From Rhodoferax sp. (lineage in GTDB: Bacteria; Pseudomonadota; Gammaproteobacteria; Burkholderiales; Burkholderiaceae_C): 36,220 nt of DNA. A program made the translations under genes and the position numbers. Numbering within the stretch: the stretch's first letter is position 1; each line of letters starts with the position of its first letter. Of this stretch, positions 1 to 7,461 are shown piece by piece. The notes under the pieces are model-generated. The model was not told the origin of the DNA. It ran no database searches and was given only the letters and a program-made list of their open reading frames with translations. The stretch is taken from positions 1-36,220 of the forward strand of contig JAUSNJ010000148.1 of NCBI GenBank assembly GCA_030645355.1, written 5' to 3'.

Positions 1-798
1 CTGATCATCATCCCGATTGGCGGCGCCGACATGCCGGTGGTGGTGTCCATGCTCAACAGTTATTCAGGTTGGGCGGCTGCGGCCACCGGTTTCATGCTGT
101 CCAACGACTTGCTGATTGTGGTGGGCGCCTTGGTGGGCTCCAGCGGTGCGATTCTGTCGTACATCATGTGCAACGCCATGAACCGCAGCTTTATCAGCGT
201 GATTGCGGGTGGCTTTGGTACGACCAGTGCAACGCCCAAGCCCGCTGGCGGCGCAGCACAGCCGGCAGGCGAGGTCGTACCGGTCAACGCATTGGAGACC
301 GCAGAGCTGCTGCGTGAAGCCAAGAGCGTGGTGATCGTTCCCGGGTACGGCATGGCGGTTGCCCAGGCGCAGCACACGGTATTTGAGATCACCAAGTTCT
401 TGCGCGAAAAGGGTGTCAACGTGCGCTTTGGCATTCATCCGGTGGCCGGGCGCATGCCAGGGCACATGAATGTCTTGCTGGCAGAGGCCAAGGTTCCGTA
501 TGACATCGTCTTTGAAATGGACGAGTTGAACGATGACTTCCCCAAGACCGATGTGGTCCTGGTGATTGGCGCCAACGACATCGTGAACCCGGCCGCGCAA
601 GACGATCCGACGAGCCCGATTGCCGGCATGCCGGTGCTGGAAGTGTGGAAGGCCAAGACCTCCATCGTCATGAAGCGCAGCATGGCCTCGGGATACGCCG
701 GCGTGGACAATCCCCTGTTCTACAAGGACAACAACCGCATGCTGTTTGGCGATGCCAAGAAAATGCTGGATGAGGTGCTCACCGTACTCAAAGCTTGA
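1..798 (+). CDS. pntB: NAD(P) transhydrogenase subunit beta, C-terminal part
   Basis: The reading frame is already open at base 1, so this is the 3' part of a gene that starts upstream. PntB is the inner-membrane subunit of the proton-translocating transhydrogenase that moves hydride between NADH and NADP+. The visible part begins in the last membrane segments ([19 protein letters not shown], then a hydrophobic stretch ending near AMNRSF). It continues through a short Ala/Pro/Gly linker into the cytosolic NADP(H)-binding domain III. Family hallmarks there are [12 protein letters not shown], the [20 protein letters not shown] stretch, [11 protein letters not shown] and [16 protein letters not shown]. 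It ends normally with TGA. The next gene, fadD, follows after 186 bp holding two palindromes, so transcription probably ends here. Confidence 0.96.
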   Translation: MIIIPIGGADMPVVVSMLNSYSGWAAAATGFMLSNDLLIVVGALVGSSGAILSYIMCNAMNRSFISVIAGGFGTTSATPKPAGGAAQPAGEVVPVNALETAELLREAKSVVIVPGYGMAVAQAQHTVFEITKFLREKGVNVRFGIHPVAGRMPGHMNVLLAEAKVPYDIVFEMDELNDDFPKTDVVLVIGANDIVNPAAQDDPTSPIAGMPVLEVWKAKTSIVMKRSMASGYAGVDNPLFYKDNNRMLFGDAKKMLDEVLTVLKA

Positions 799-802
799 TA
801 TC

Positions 803-835
803 CGTTTCATCGCCGGGCCGTCCCAGGATGAAACG
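803..835 (+). terminator. inverted repeat after pntB, possible terminator
   Basis: Perfect 9-bp arms CGTTTCATC (803-811) and GATGAAACG (827-835) enclose a 15-base loop, four bases after the pntB stop codon. There is no T-tract, so it is at best a weak or factor-assisted terminator, or an mRNA 3'-end stabiliser. A second, GC-rich palindrome follows directly. Confidence 0.35.
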
Positions 836-836
836 C

Positions 837-885
837 GGCCCCCTCGGGGGGGCAGCGACCCGCGAAGCGGCGGAGCGTGGGGGCC
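837..885. repeat. GC-rich palindromic repeat (REP-like)
   Basis: Arms GGCCCCC (837-843) and GGGGGCC (879-885) enclose a nested CCGC-GAA-GCGG hairpin. Elements of this form, GGCCCCCTCGGGGGGCAGCG followed by a GAAGCGG core and GGGGGCC, are to my memory abundant between genes in Comamonadaceae. I have not verified that by search. It probably forms an mRNA hairpin between pntB and fadD. Only this one clear copy is present in the window. Confidence 0.6.
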
Positions 886-984
886 ACATCCAGGGCTAGG
901 GAAAACACCAAGAACATCTCAAGTGTCCACCCTAGCCATTCGCGGGCAAAATAGCCCGCTACATTACAGTTGGGACAGGCAAGC

Positions 985-2658
985 ATGACAGACCGCATTT
1001 GGCTCGATAGTTACCCCAAAGGCGTGCCCGCCGATATCAATGTTTCGGCGTACACCTCGCTGGTGGCCTTGATGGAAGAGAGCTTCCAGAAGTATGCCGA
1101 CCGGGTGGCCTACAACTTCATGGGCAAGGATGTGACCTATGCCCAAACGGATCGTTTGAGCCAGGCGTTTGCGGCCTACCTCCAGGGCCTGGGTTTGGTC
1201 AAAGGTGATCGTGTAGCCATCATGATGCCCAATGTGCCCCAGTACCCGGTGGCTGTCGCCGGCATCCTGCGTGCCGGATTCGTGGTCGTCAACGTCAACC
1301 CGCTGTATACCCCGCGTGAGTTGCAACACCAGCTCAAGGATTCGGGTGCCAAAGCCATCGTCATCATCGAGAACTTTGCGACGACGCTGGAGAAGTGCAT
1401 TTCCGCGACCCCCGTCAAGCACGTGGTGCTGTGCGCCATGGGCGACCAGTTGGGGTTGCTCAAGGGCGCCTTGGTCAACTATGTGGTGCGCAACGTCAAG
1501 AAGATGGTGCCGGCCTTTAGTCTTCCTGAGGCCGTGCGGTTCAATATGGCCATCGCGATCGGTACCAAGGCAACTTTCAAGAAGCCTGACATCAAGGCCG
1601 ATGATGTGGCCGTGCTGCAATACACCGGCGGCACGACCGGGGTGTCAAAGGGCGCTGTGCTGTTGCACCGCAATGTCATCGCCAATGTCTTGCAGTCGGA
1701 AATCTGGAACAGCCCGGTGATGAGCAAGATCCCCGCCAATGAGCAGCCCACCGGCGTATGCGCGCTGCCGCTCTACCATATCTTCGCGTTCACGGTGGGC
1801 ATGATGCTGTCCTTGCGCATGGGTGGCAAGCTAATTCTCATTCCCAATCCTCGGGACATTCCGGGCGTGCTCAAGGAGCTGAGCAAGCATGTGATCCACT
1901 CCTTCCCGGCGGTCAACACACTGTTCAATGGATTGGCCAATCACCCCGATTTCAACACCGTGGACTGGAGTCATCTCAAGGTCTCCGTGGGCGGTGGCAC
2001 GGCGGTGCAGAGTGGTGTCGCCAAACTGTGGTTTGAGAAGACCGGTTGCCCGATTTGTGAAGGCTACGGCCTGAGTGAAACATCGCCGTCGGCCAGTTGC
2101 AACGTGGTCACTGCCACCGAGTACACCGGAACCATCGGCATTCCTTTGCCCAACACCTACATGAAGTTGCTGGACGATGATGGCAATGAAGTGGCGGCCG
2201 GCCAATCGGGAGAGATCGCCATCAAGGGCCCACAGGTCATGGCAGGCTATTGGCAGCGTCCCGACGAAACCGCCAAGGTGATGACACCGGACGGGTTCTT
2301 CAAGACAGGGGACGTTGGTGTCGTAGATGAGCGCGGCTTCTTCAAGATTGTTGATCGCAAGAAGGACATGATTCTGGTCAGTGGCTTCAATGTCTTCCCC
2401 ACGGAGCTGGAAGATGTGGTTGCGCAAATGCCCGGCGTCATGGAATGCGCGTGCGTGGGCGTGGTCGATGCCAAATCGGGTGAAGCAGTCAAGTTGGTCA
2501 TAGTGAAGAAAGACCCCAATGTGAGCGAGGCTGATGTTCGCGCGTTCTGCAAGGAAAATCTCACGGGGTACAAGCAGCCCAAAGTTATCGAGTTCCGCAC
2601 CGAGCTGCCAAAAACGCCGGTCGGAAAAATACTGCGTCGCGAATTGCGCGACAAGTAG
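985..2658 (+). CDS. fadD: long-chain fatty acid--CoA ligase
   Basis: This is an acyl-CoA synthetase of the ANL (adenylate-forming) superfamily that activates fatty acids with ATP and CoA for beta-oxidation or lipid synthesis. It has 557 residues, normal for FadD. Visible motifs are the P-loop YTGGTTGVSKGA, the EGYGLSETSP motif, the KTGDVGVVDERGF region, VDRKKDMILVSGFNVFP of the FACS motif, and the C-terminal catalytic lysine context PKTPVGKILRREL. I chose ATG 985, which follows GGACAGG, over the in-frame TTG at 970. A GC-rich inverted repeat, GCGGGC-AAAATA-GCCCGC, lies just upstream around 942-959. The gene appears monocistronic and is followed by a strong terminator. The exact chain-length preference cannot be read from sequence. 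Confidence 0.93.
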   Translation: MTDRIWLDSYPKGVPADINVSAYTSLVALMEESFQKYADRVAYNFMGKDVTYAQTDRLSQAFAAYLQGLGLVKGDRVAIMMPNVPQYPVAVAGILRAGFVVVNVNPLYTPRELQHQLKDSGAKAIVIIENFATTLEKCISATPVKHVVLCAMGDQLGLLKGALVNYVVRNVKKMVPAFSLPEAVRFNMAIAIGTKATFKKPDIKADDVAVLQYTGGTTGVSKGAVLLHRNVIANVLQSEIWNSPVMSKIPANEQPTGVCALPLYHIFAFTVGMMLSLRMGGKLILIPNPRDIPGVLKELSKHVIHSFPAVNTLFNGLANHPDFNTVDWSHLKVSVGGGTAVQSGVAKLWFEKTGCPICEGYGLSETSPSASCNVVTATEYTGTIGIPLPNTYMKLLDDDGNEVAAGQSGEIAIKGPQVMAGYWQRPDETAKVMTPDGFFKTGDVGVVDERGFFKIVDRKKDMILVSGFNVFPTELEDVVAQMPGVMECACVGVVDAKSGEAVKLVIVKKDPNVSEADVRAFCKENLTGYKQPKVIEFRTELPKTPVGKILRRELRDK

Positions 2659-2680
2659 GCCGGAAAACGGCCTGCCGAAC

Positions 2681-2705
2681 AGCGACCTTCGGGTCGCTTT
2701 TTTTT
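2681..2705 (+). terminator. Rho-independent terminator of fadD
   Basis: AGCGACC-TTCG-GGTCGCT is a 7-bp stem with a stable UUCG-type tetraloop, followed by a run of eight T. It sits 22 bases after the fadD stop and just overlaps the stop codon of the convergent mtnP gene. Confidence 0.9.
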
Positions 2706-3456
2706 ATGGGGCGACGCGTGGAATGGTCTGGATCAGCAAGGTCGTAACCTTTTTGGCATTGCTGTTGAAGACTTCCAGAATAGCGTCCCAGCTGACCGGT
2801 TCCTCGTCGGTCTTCCAGCAGTCATAGTCGGTGCTCATCGCCACCGCGGCGTAGGGTATGCCGGCTTCATTGGCCAATGCGGCCTCCGTCGCAACGGACA
2901 TGTTGATGACGTCGGCACCCCAGGCGCGGAACATGCGGGACTCCGCGCGGGTCGAGAAGCGCGGGCCTTCGATCGTGACCACGGTTCCAGTGGGGTGAAC
3001 CCGGTAGCCATTGTGATTGCAGACCTCGATCAGCAGGGATCTCAGTGCGCGGTCAAACGGCTCCGCCATGGCTGTGTGCACCGGGTGGTGTGGCGCAAAC
3101 GCTTCGTGAAAACTCATGGCCCGCTGTTTGGTGAAATCAATGAACTGGTCAAGGATCACCAGATCACCGCGACCAATGTGCTCCCGCAAGGAGCCTACCG
3201 CAGTGGTGGCCAGAATATGGCTGCAGCCAGCGTCCTTTAGCGCCTGGATATTGGCGCGGTAATTGACCTGGGTGGGCGGGATGGTGTGCTCCCGGCCATG
3301 GCGACCCAACAATACTACGTCAACGCCTGCGATCGTCCCGAACTTGAGCGGACCCGAGGGTGCGCCCCAGGGCGTGGTGACGATTCGATCCTGCGCCTGT
3401 TCCAGAATATCGGGATTGTCCAGGCCGCTGCCACCAATGATGCCGATCTTTGTCAT
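2704..3456 (-). CDS. mtnP: S-methyl-5'-thioadenosine phosphorylase
   Basis: It cleaves 5'-methylthioadenosine with phosphate to adenine and 5-methylthioribose-1-phosphate. The 250-residue protein has the PNP/MTAP family pattern: N-terminal IGIIGGSGLD, the phosphate-binding GRHGREHTIPPTQVNYRANI stretch, ATTAVGSLRE, TIEGPRFSTRAES, and the substrate-pocket region INMSVATEAALANEAGIPY followed by STDYDCW. The start ATG overlaps the stop of the upstream aldolase gene as ATGA, pointing to translational coupling. It is the last gene of the minus-strand run corA-mtnA-aldolase-mtnP. It could also accept 5'-deoxyadenosine or be closer to a methylthioinosine enzyme, but the adjacent mtnA favours methylthioadenosine. 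Confidence 0.93.
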   Translation of the reverse strand: MTKIGIIGGSGLDNPDILEQAQDRIVTTPWGAPSGPLKFGTIAGVDVVLLGRHGREHTIPPTQVNYRANIQALKDAGCSHILATTAVGSLREHIGRGDLVILDQFIDFTKQRAMSFHEAFAPHHPVHTAMAEPFDRALRSLLIEVCNHNGYRVHPTGTVVTIEGPRFSTRAESRMFRAWGADVINMSVATEAALANEAGIPYAAVAMSTDYDCWKTDEEPVSWDAILEVFNSNAKKVTTLLIQTIPRVAP

Positions 3457-4070
3457 GAGTCCTGCGTTCCTTGAAAGAGGCCGTGCAGCTGTGCGTGTAC
3501 CGATTGCACGTCCGCTCCATAAGCGATGATGCCTTCGTCATGTCCGGCCATGGCGAACACGACCGGAAGGCCGTGCTGTGCGCGTACCAACCGCTGGACC
3601 GCGTATGCCATGGCTGGCGTGCCGTAGGGGACGTCAGCCGGAGTGGCGGGATAGCCCTGTCGCAGCAGACGGTCAAACAGCAGACGGTTGTGGACGTGGA
3701 TGACGCAACCGACAGCCGGGTTGCCCTGGTAGATGGCGCCGTGGGTCATGGATTCCGATGACGCGTGCAAAGGGCCGCGTGATCTCACCGTATTGCGTTC
3801 CACGCTAAATGATTCGACCAGGCTGAACTGCTCCCGCTGCAATACGCGACTGGCACCGGTGGCGCTGCCTGTGATGACAAACTGGTGTTCGTCTGTTCGA
3901 ACACTCAAGTTGCCAAAGCCAACCCCGTTGGCGTAGACACCGATCAAGCCCAGGTCGAACAAATTGGTGCGCGACCGATTCAGTGCTTCCAGATCTTCCG
4001 ACCACACCACACTGCCATCACAGCGCTTGCTGGTGTATTTGATGTAGCCGTCGTCAACGTAGGTATTCAT
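3453..4070 (-). CDS. class II aldolase/adducin family protein, probable methylthioribulose-1-phosphate aldolase
   Basis: This 205-residue protein has the zinc-dependent class II aldolase fold signature: GNLS at 53-56, the acidic residue E106 in SSES, the metal ligands H125 and H127 in HVHN, and a third His at 177 in GHDEG. Between mtnA and mtnP its substrate should be 5-methylthioribulose-1-phosphate. Two homologous enzymes act on that compound: the dehydratase MtnB of the methionine salvage pathway, and the aldolase (Ald2) of the DHAP shunt, which yields DHAP and methylthioacetaldehyde. No other salvage genes (mtnC, mtnD, mtnE) are nearby, which favours the aldolase. ATG 4070 is chosen because it follows the mtnA stop as TAGGATG; an upstream in-frame ATG would overlap mtnA. 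Confidence 0.8.
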   Translation of the reverse strand: MNTYVDDGYIKYTSKRCDGSVVWSEDLEALNRSRTNLFDLGLIGVYANGVGFGNLSVRTDEHQFVITGSATGASRVLQREQFSLVESFSVERNTVRSRGPLHASSESMTHGAIYQGNPAVGCVIHVHNRLLFDRLLRQGYPATPADVPYGTPAMAYAVQRLVRAQHGLPVVFAMAGHDEGIIAYGADVQSVHAQLHGLFQGTQDS

Positions 4071-4071
4071 C

Positions 4072-5178
4072 CTATTGTTGCTCCGGAAACAAGGACAAGA
4101 TCGCCGCTTCATTGGCATCGCAGTTGCCGCGCTCGCAGATCAATTGCGTGACCAGGCGTGCCGGGGTCACGTCAAAGCCCCAGTTGCGCGCCGGCGTGGA
4201 AGGCGGGCATATCAGCAGCGAGTCGATCGCTCCGCGGGAGTTTTGCCCCTGGACGAAGCGCAGTTCGCCGGGGTCACGCTCCTCGATGGGAATGTTGGTG
4301 ATGCCATCGCGCAGGCCGAAGTCGAACGTGGATGAAGGCAGCGCCACGTACATGGGGATCTGGTTGTCACGGGCCGCCAACGCTTTGAGGTAGGTGCCGA
4401 TCTTGTTGGCCACATCACCGTTGCGGGTGACCCGGTCAGCACCTGTGATGACCATGTCGACCAGGCCATGTTGCATCAGATGGCCTCCGGCATTGTCGGC
4501 AATCAGCGTGTGGGGCACGCCGTGTTGCCCCAGCTCCCAGGCGGTGAGGCTGGCGCCCTGGTTTCTGGGGCGGGTTTCGTCGACCCAGACGTGTACCGCA
4601 ATGCCCGCATCGTGTGCGGCATAGATTGGCGCCGTCGCGGACCCGATGTCGACAAACGCCAGCCAACCGGCGTTGCAATGGGTCAGGATGTTGACGACTT
4701 GGCCGTGCCTGCTGCGCGAAATATCTGCGATGAGGGGCAGGCCATGATTGCCGATCGCGCGACAGTGGGCAACATCTTCATCGGCGATGGCGCAGGCCGT
4801 CTCCAAGGCGATCAGCCGCTGGTGCGCAGGTGAGGTCCCGGTGTCGATGGTGCGCTGCATACGGTCAACCGCCCAGGCCAGGTTTGCGGCGGTCGGCCGG
4901 GTAGCCTTGAGGTTTGATCCGGCGCGAGCCAGGTAGCCAGAAAGGTCAGCGTCTGGCGCCTCCAGTGCGGCGAGGTACATGCCATAGCCCGCGCATGCGC
5001 CAATCAGGCCGGCGCCACGCACGGTCATGTCGCGGATGGCTCGGCTGACATCTTCCAGACACGACAGATCGTCCACAGCAAATTCATGGGGCAATTTGAC
5101 CTGGTTAATGACTTGCACGACGCGTGGGTTACCTGGCTTGAGCCAAATCGTGCGGTAAGGGTGGCCGTCGACCTTCAT
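4072..5178 (-). CDS. mtnA: S-methyl-5-thioribose-1-phosphate isomerase
   Basis: It converts methylthioribose-1-phosphate into methylthioribulose-1-phosphate. The 368-residue protein belongs to the eIF2B-like MtnA family. It shows the N-terminal IRDMTVRGAGLIGACAGYGM block, the catalytic cysteine C168 in ILTHCNAGWLA, and the catalytic aspartate D248 in ITGADRVTRNGDVANKIGTY. I chose ATG 5178 (MKVDGHPYRTIWL) because it gives the standard family N-terminus; the frame is open further upstream but that part overlaps corA. Only 29 bases separate it from corA and one base from the aldolase start, so the three mtn genes are almost certainly translated from one message. Confidence 0.94.
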   Translation of the reverse strand: MKVDGHPYRTIWLKPGNPRVVQVINQVKLPHEFAVDDLSCLEDVSRAIRDMTVRGAGLIGACAGYGMYLAALEAPDADLSGYLARAGSNLKATRPTAANLAWAVDRMQRTIDTGTSPAHQRLIALETACAIADEDVAHCRAIGNHGLPLIADISRSRHGQVVNILTHCNAGWLAFVDIGSATAPIYAAHDAGIAVHVWVDETRPRNQGASLTAWELGQHGVPHTLIADNAGGHLMQHGLVDMVITGADRVTRNGDVANKIGTYLKALAARDNQIPMYVALPSSTFDFGLRDGITNIPIEERDPGELRFVQGQNSRGAIDSLLICPPSTPARNWGFDVTPARLVTQLICERGNCDANEAAILSLFPEQQ

Positions 5179-5207
5179 GTGCCAAGCTGTGTCTGCTGGC
5201 TGGCTGG

Positions 5208-6194
5208 CTATTGCAGCCAGCCGCGCTTGCGGAAGTACCACATCGGAACCAGCGCACTTGCGACCATCAATGCCAGTGCGTACGGGTAGCCCAGTGACCA
5301 ATCCAGCTCGGGCATGAACTTGAAGTTCATGCCATAGATGCTGGCAATCAGAGTCGGCGGCAGCAGCGCCACGCTGGCGACCGAGAAGATCTTGATGATT
5401 TTGTTCTGGTTGATGTTGATGCAACCGACCGTGGCGTCCATCAAGAAGTTGATCTTGTCAAACAGAAACGCCGTGTGCGAATCCAGCGAGTCGATATCGC
5501 GCAGGATCTGGCGTGCTTCCTCGAACTGTTCGCCGTTGAGCATCTTGCTGCGCATCATGAAGCTCACGGCGCGGCGGGTATCCATCACGTTGCGCCGGAT
5601 ACGGCCGTTCATGTCTTCGTGGCGGGCAATGGCGCCCAGCACTTCACTGGCCAGCGCGTCGGTGACGTCGCCCGAGAGCACTTTGGTGCTGACCTTCTCC
5701 AGTTCGTCGTAGATGCCTTCCAGCGTGTCGGCGGAGTACTCCGCATCGGCGTCAAACAGCTTCAACAAAACCTCTTTGGCATCTTCAATGAGGCCCGGCG
5801 CACGGCGCGCGCGCATGCGCAAGAGGCGAAAGACCGGGACATCCTCGTCGTGGATGGAGAACAGCACGCCCTTGCTCTTGAGTTCATCGTTGACGAGATT
5901 CAGGATGAAAGCCACCCGTACCGTGCGGGGCTCATCGTCATCCGCAATCAGAAAGTCGCTGCGGATGTGCAATTCACCATTGTCTTCCTCATAGAAACGC
6001 GCGGACTCTTCGATGTCCTCGTCCATGGCATCTTCCGGAATGGAGAGGCCGTAGTACTGCTTGACCCAGCGCTTTTCTTCAACGGTGGGTGACTCGAGGT
6101 CTACCCAGATGGGTTGAAATTGGGAGAGCTCTTCCAGGGACTCGATCTCCTCCTGAAAGAGGCGTCCGTTGGCGAGCGTAAAAATATTCAGCAT
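5208..6194 (-). CDS. corA: magnesium/cobalt transport protein CorA
   Basis: CorA is the pentameric inner-membrane Mg2+/Co2+ channel. The 328-residue protein has a long acidic, helical cytosolic N-terminal domain (about 1-255). Two C-terminal membrane helices follow, with the diagnostic selectivity motif YGMNF (GMN near 288-290) and a short basic tail, FRKRGWLQ. It is the first gene of the minus-strand run leading into mtnA. No recognisable ribosome-binding site lies before its ATG; instead, a 16-bp inverted repeat element starts within about 12 bases upstream. Co-transcription with mtn genes is likely from spacing, although no functional link is known. Confidence 0.95.
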   Translation of the reverse strand: MLNIFTLANGRLFQEEIESLEELSQFQPIWVDLESPTVEEKRWVKQYYGLSIPEDAMDEDIEESARFYEEDNGELHIRSDFLIADDDEPRTVRVAFILNLVNDELKSKGVLFSIHDEDVPVFRLLRMRARRAPGLIEDAKEVLLKLFDADAEYSADTLEGIYDELEKVSTKVLSGDVTDALASEVLGAIARHEDMNGRIRRNVMDTRRAVSFMMRSKMLNGEQFEEARQILRDIDSLDSHTAFLFDKINFLMDATVGCININQNKIIKIFSVASVALLPPTLIASIYGMNFKFMPELDWSLGYPYALALMVASALVPMWYFRKRGWLQ

Positions 6195-6200
6195 GGCGAT

Positions 6201-6286
6201 TCAATCGGGGTCAGATTCCAATCGTTCAGTACGAACCATTGTGTGTCGCAGAAGCTTTCGAATAATTGGAATCTGACCCCAATTAA
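6201..6286. repeat. inverted-repeat element (MITE/REP-like) in the corA leader
   Basis: The perfect 16-bp arms are GGGGTCAGATTCCAAT (6207-6222) and ATTGGAATCTGACCCC (6265-6280). They extend imperfectly to about 22 bp at the outer ends (6201-6286) and enclose a 42-base centre. Termini of the form AATTGGGGTCAGA recall, from memory, the ends of small non-autonomous elements mobilised by REP-associated (Y1-type) transposases. No transposase is present. Transcribed into the corA message, it would form a long hairpin ending about seven bases from the start codon. Confidence 0.7.
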
Positions 6287-6564
6287 ATATGAAAGCTACC
6301 GTCGGGGGTAGTTGTCCAAGGAAGGCTCTCCAGAAGTCGTGCTTTTTAAATTATCGCACTGTGCAAGGGGCTTGTGCGGCCCCCCAAAGCACCTATCTGA
6401 GCGGCAACAAATTGTTGCAGTGCGGCACCAAAAAAGGCGTTGCATTTCCCAAGGTTCGGGCGCATAGTGATTTCACAGCAATCAAATTTTCGATATTTTT
6501 TGGTTTCTGTTCTTGCAGCTTGTGCTGGCAAGATTTTTAACCCGAGAGCAATTGGAGGCTTTTT
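6287..6564. other. intergenic region upstream of hpf
   Basis: I find no convincing gene here. The region is AT-richer than its surroundings. It holds a perfect 15-base palindrome GCAACAA-A-TTGTTGC (6404-6418) and a GGGGC/GCCCC hairpin (6367-6383). Both corA (minus) and hpf (plus) must be transcribed from this side, so these palindromes are candidate regulatory sites. In many betaproteobacteria rpoN sits directly upstream of hpf; it is absent here. Confidence 0.5.
6472..6499 (+). promoter_or_regulatory. candidate sigma-70 promoter of hpf
   Basis: TTCACA (6472-6477, one mismatch to TTGACA), a 16-base spacer, and TATTTT (6494-6499) lie 66 bases before the hpf start in a locally AT-rich stretch. 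A good ribosome-binding site, GGAGG, occurs at 6554-6558 before ATG 6565. The assignment is by eye only. Confidence 0.35.
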
Positions 6565-6894
6565 ATGAATTTGACGATCAGCGGTCACCATCTGGAAGTT
6601 ACACCGGCCCTGCGTAGTTATGTCACGACCAAGCTAGATCGAATCATGCGGCATTTTGACCAGGTGGTCGATGTCAAGGTACTCCTGACAGTTGAGAAGC
6701 AAAAGGAAAAGGAACGACGGCAACGTGCCGAATGCAATATCCACGTGAAGGGCAATGACATGTTTGCCGAAAGCTCGCACGAAGACCTGTATGCCGCAGT
6801 GGATGAGTTGGTGGACAAGCTGGATCGCCAGGTGGTGCGCCACAAGGACAGGCTACAAGACCATCACCATGAGGCTCCCAAACGTTTGATGTAG
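6565..6894 (+). CDS. hpf: ribosome hibernation-promoting factor (short HPF/RaiA family)
   Basis: HPF binds the decoding centre of idle 30S subunits and helps form inactive ribosome dimers in stationary phase. The 109-residue protein starts [20 protein letters not shown] and keeps the family features: a basic helix ([13 protein letters not shown]), the [13 protein letters not shown] strand, and [23 protein letters not shown] near the end. Its length matches the short form, with no C-terminal dimerisation domain. A GGAGG site lies seven bases upstream. It precedes ptsN in the usual order, but a terminator separates the two. Confidence 0.93.
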   Translation: MNLTISGHHLEVTPALRSYVTTKLDRIMRHFDQVVDVKVLLTVEKQKEKERRQRAECNIHVKGNDMFAESSHEDLYAAVDELVDKLDRQVVRHKDRLQDHHHEAPKRLM

Positions 6895-6923
6895 CCAAAC
6901 TTTGGCCATCCTCACCAAAGCAG

Positions 6924-6949
6924 CCGCCCGTTCATCGGGCGGTTTTTTT
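6924..6949 (+). terminator. Rho-independent terminator after hpf
   Basis: CCGCCCG-TTCAT-CGGGCGG is a perfect 7-bp GC stem followed by seven T. It lies 30 bases after the hpf stop and 21 bases before ptsN, so it may attenuate read-through into ptsN. Confidence 0.88.
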
Positions 6950-6969
6950 GTGCATAATCCGTCCACACC

Positions 6970-7437
6970 ATGAACCGTCTCGCCAGTATCCTGTCGCCTG
7001 AACAAGTGCTCGCGCACGTCGAAGTGACCAGCAAGAAGCGGGCTTTTGAAGAAGCCGGCCTGTTGTTCGAGAATTTGCATGGCCTCAGCCGCGCCCTGGT
7101 GACGGACAGCCTGTTTTCACGTGAACGGCTGGGCTCCACTGGTCTGGGTCATGGGGTTGCGATCCCGCATGGGCGTATCAAGGGCCTGAAGGCGCCGATG
7201 GCCGCCGTGTTCCAACTGGCCAACCCCATAGGTTTTGACGCTCCGGATGATCAGGTCGTGGGCCTGTTGATCTTCTTGCTGGTCCCTGAAGCTGCCACAC
7301 AAAAGCATCTGGAAATCCTCTCGGAGATCGCCGAATTGCTCAGCGATGCGGAGTTGCGTGAACGGATGTTGGCTAGCACCGACGCCTTGCAACTGCACGC
7401 CCTGATTGCAGGCTGGCAATCGGCCCAGGTGGCCTGA
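6970..7437 (+). CDS. ptsN: nitrogen PTS enzyme IIA (EIIA-Ntr)
   Basis: This is a phosphate-accepting regulatory protein of the nitrogen phosphotransferase system, with no sugar transport role of its own. The 155-residue single domain carries the phosphorylation site H67 in GHGVAIPHGRIKGL, and the C-terminal LVPEAATQKHLEILSEIAELL block typical of the PtsN/FruA IIA fold. It lies between hpf and hprK, the standard betaproteobacterial arrangement. Its phosphorylation state in relatives responds to nitrogen and potassium status; a kup potassium transporter is also in this window, but far away. Confidence 0.93.
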   Translation: MNRLASILSPEQVLAHVEVTSKKRAFEEAGLLFENLHGLSRALVTDSLFSRERLGSTGLGHGVAIPHGRIKGLKAPMAAVFQLANPIGFDAPDDQVVGLLIFLLVPEAATQKHLEILSEIAELLSDAELRERMLASTDALQLHALIAGWQSAQVA

Positions 7438-7461
7438 TTCGAACCATTCCCCTATTTCCTT

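Noticed and set aside
6422..6446. Possible sigma-54 promoter before hpf (GGCAC ... TTGCA)
   Set aside because: The GG and GC elements are about 16 bases apart instead of the required 10, so it does not fit the -24/-12 spacing.
6289..6540. Small open frame between corA and hpf
   Set aside because: It runs out of the inverted-repeat element through AT-rich intergenic DNA, has no ribosome-binding site and no protein-like composition.
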